Assembly (NCBI GenBank): GCA_030452775.1
Contig: JAKDLQ010000092.1
Span: 1 to 8,453, forward strand
Source of the DNA: Micrococcales bacterium
GTDB taxonomy: Bacteria; Actinomycetota; Actinomycetes; Actinomycetales; Dermatophilaceae
DNA length: 8,453 nucleotides
Reading direction: 5' to 3'
Part shown: in pieces, positions 7,156 through 8,453 of the stretch
How positions within the stretch are numbered: position 1 is the first letter of the stretch
How the letters are laid out: each line of letters opens with the position of its first letter
Made by a program: the position numbers and the translations under genes
Notes under the pieces: model-generated
Databases searched by the model: none
Told to the model about the DNA's origin: nothing
The model's input: only the letters and a program-made list of their open reading frames with translations

Positions 7156-8379
7156 TCAGCCGGCGTGGACGTGGACGGTGCGGCCCACGTCGTCGAGCAT
7201 TCCGCGAAGCGTGTCGAAGTCGTGATGGCGCATCCGCACGTAGGCGTTGGCCATGTAGCCGGCCTCGATCGGCTGGGTGCCCTGCCCCTCTGGCGGGAAG
7301 TGCCCGTCGATGACCCACTCGCCGTATCGCTTCTGGATCTCCTCGATTCCGCTGTAGCCCTGGATCCGCCCGTCACGGTCAGGACGCAGCGCGACGATGC
7401 CGGCGGCATACGGCCGGCTCATGCGCGACTCCGGCGCGTGGTGGGTGATGATGTGCGCCCACTCCCGGTAGACGTCGACGTCGTTGCTCGCCGAGTAGAG
7501 GTCCCAGCAGCCGACCCCCGGCGGGCGGGCGCCGATCTCGGAGAACTTCAGGCCCTTGGGGCCGTAGAACCACTCCATGTGCGTGGCCGAGGTCTTTATC
7601 CCGAGCGCGTCGACGACGCGGGCCCCGAGGTCGCGCACCTCGCGATAGAAGTCGTTGCCCTCGATGCGGTTCGTCGTGATGAACTGCGGGGAGATCCACC
7701 GATGGCGCATCGCCTCGAGGACGTTGGGGTAGTAGTGGGTTGCCCAGTCGTGGACGACCCGGCCCCGCAGCGCGATCGTGTCGTAGAAGCCCTCGTGGCC
7801 CTCGACGAACTCCTCCATCGCGATCGACGACGTGCCCTCGGCACCGAAGGCCGCGAGGGCGGCGGCGAGCTCGGTGTCGTTGTCGACACGGCTCGTGCCC
7901 GCGGCGCCCGCGCCGGCACGCGGCTTGAGGATGAGCGGGTAGCCGACCCGGGCCGCGAACCGCCGGGCCTCCTCGGCGGAGTCCACGCCCGCCGCGGCCG
8001 CCGTAGGCACTACGGCCCGCCGCAGCGCCTCCTTCATGGAGGGCTTGTCGCGACAGAGCCACGTCGTGCGGACAGAGGTGCCCGGGATGTGGCGGGCCTC
8101 GCGGACCTGCGCGGCCGCCATCGTGTGGGCCTCGACCGTTGCCTCGAGGGCATCGATCCAGACGTACCGCTGGAAGTGCTGGACCGCCTCGTTCATCTCA
8201 TCGACGTTGGTCACCGACCCCACGCGGTAGTAGCCTCGCATGGCGCCGCGCAGCTCGTCGCCGAGATGTCCCTCCTCCGACTCTCCGATGCCGTAGACGT
8301 TGGCCCCGACCGATGCGAGCGCATGGACGAAGCGCTGCTGGTTCGCGGGGAAGGCTGGCTCCACGAAGATGATGTTCAC
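7156..8379 (-). CDS. ATP-grasp ligase (carboxylate-amine/peptide ligase type)
   Basis: The 407-residue protein has the ATP-grasp order: an N-terminal pre-ATP-grasp Rossmann-like part (MNIIFVEPAFPANQQRF), a central domain with YPLILKPRAGAGAAGT (K152 and glycine-rich loop 155-161), AMEEFVEG (E189/E190, hinge binding adenine), and a metal-binding region with E269 in HMEWFYG and E281 and R285 in FSEIGARPPG. These enzymes form an acyl-phosphate with ATP and join it to an amine, thiol or other nucleophile. The C-terminal third (from ~295) is rich in His and charged residues and probably shapes the acceptor site. The start is GTG (8377-8379), with no good Shine-Dalgarno but a -10-like hexamer placed for leaderless transcription. 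It is first of four close-packed genes. The acceptor and donor are not predictable; a carbamoyl-phosphate-synthetase-like or biotin-carboxylase role is unlikely without the partner domains. Confidence 0.88.
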   Translation of the reverse strand: MNIIFVEPAFPANQQRFVHALASVGANVYGIGESEEGHLGDELRGAMRGYYRVGSVTNVDEMNEAVQHFQRYVWIDALEATVEAHTMAAAQVREARHIPGTSVRTTWLCRDKPSMKEALRRAVVPTAAAAGVDSAEEARRFAARVGYPLILKPRAGAGAAGTSRVDNDTELAAALAAFGAEGTSSIAMEEFVEGHEGFYDTIALRGRVVHDWATHYYPNVLEAMRHRWISPQFITTNRIEGNDFYREVRDLGARVVDALGIKTSATHMEWFYGPKGLKFSEIGARPPGVGCWDLYSASNDVDVYREWAHIITHHAPESRMSRPYAAGIVALRPDRDGRIQGYSGIEEIQKRYGEWVIDGHFPPEGQGTQPIEAGYMANAYVRMRHHDFDTLRGMLDDVGRTVHVHAG

Positions 8380-8385
8380 CCGCCG

Positions 8386-8391
8386 AGCCTA
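8386..8391 (-). promoter_or_regulatory. Predicted -10 element of a leaderless promoter for the four-gene cluster
   Basis: On the minus strand this is TAGGCT, fitting the actinobacterial TANNNT consensus. Six bases separate it from the GTG at 8379, so the expected +1 falls on the G of the start codon, the classic leaderless arrangement. No convincing -35 hexamer is seen at 17-19 bp spacing. Confidence 0.5.
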
Positions 8392-8412
8392 TGACCCGCC
8401 CGCCCCGCGCGC

Positions 8413-8429
8413 CACGGGTAGGCACGGGT
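8413..8429. repeat. Direct repeat CACGGGT x2 upstream of the cluster promoter
   Basis: CACGGGT occurs at 8413-8419 and 8423-8429, a 10-bp period that places both copies on one face of the helix. The pair spans about -34 to -50 relative to the predicted transcription start at 8379, where activators or regulators often bind. In GC-rich DNA a 7-mer repeat can arise by chance. The rest of 8430-8453 shows nothing recognisable. Confidence 0.3.
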
Positions 8430-8453
8430 GACCACAGGCCGACCGATCGCTGC

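Noticed and set aside
7113..7409. N-terminal extension of the S51-like gene upstream of 7112
   Set aside because: It would overlap the end of the ATP-grasp gene out of frame by about 250 bp and its residues are low-complexity; the ATG at 7112 starts directly before a strand that fits the fold.
6949..8394. Plus-strand open frame of 481 codons opposite the ATP-grasp gene
   Set aside because: The translation is rich in Arg, Val, Asp and Gly without any recognisable motif, while the opposite strand encodes a complete ATP-grasp enzyme.

Overview
The window is high-GC DNA (roughly 70 % G+C by eye) with tightly packed genes, GTG starts alongside ATG and third-position G/C bias. The protein types (an MprF/YbhN-type membrane region fused to a kinase-like domain, and a GH15 hydrolase of the actinobacterial trehalase/glucoamylase type) point to an Actinomycetota genome, perhaps Micrococcales. 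The genus cannot be read from the sequence, and there are no rRNA, tRNA, phage, IS or CRISPR features.

Layout. Positions 1-2349 (+) hold one large membrane protein, probably continuing upstream of the window. It joins a PAP2-like membrane domain whose catalytic residues are lost, a protein-kinase-like domain and a lysylphosphatidylglycerol-synthase-type membrane domain. A perfect 14-bp inverted repeat (2356-2393) separates its end from the convergent minus-strand genes and is a likely bidirectional terminator. Positions 2395-4218 (-) encode a GH15 glycoside hydrolase, either a trehalase or a glucoamylase-like enzyme. An 88-bp gap (4219-4306) lies between it and a compact four-gene minus-strand cluster, which reads in transcription order from 8379 to 4307: an ATP-grasp ligase, a peptidase S51/cyanophycinase-like serine hydrolase, an enterochelin-esterase-like two-domain hydrolase, and a smaller single-domain esterase.

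How the genes may work together. The four-gene cluster pairs an ATP-dependent carboxylate-amine (or related) ligase with a serine hydrolase of the fold used for isopeptide/dipeptide cleavage, plus two esterases. Gaps are 43 bp, a 4-bp GTGA overlap and 11 bp, so it is very likely one transcript. A -10-like TAGGCT lies exactly six bases before the GTG of the first gene, which predicts a leaderless mRNA. The combination suggests a small pathway that makes and trims or releases a peptide- or ester-like metabolite. Its substrate is unknown, and this is the part of the window most worth following up. The GH15 gene has its own strong ribosome binding site and may be a separate unit or the tail of the operon.
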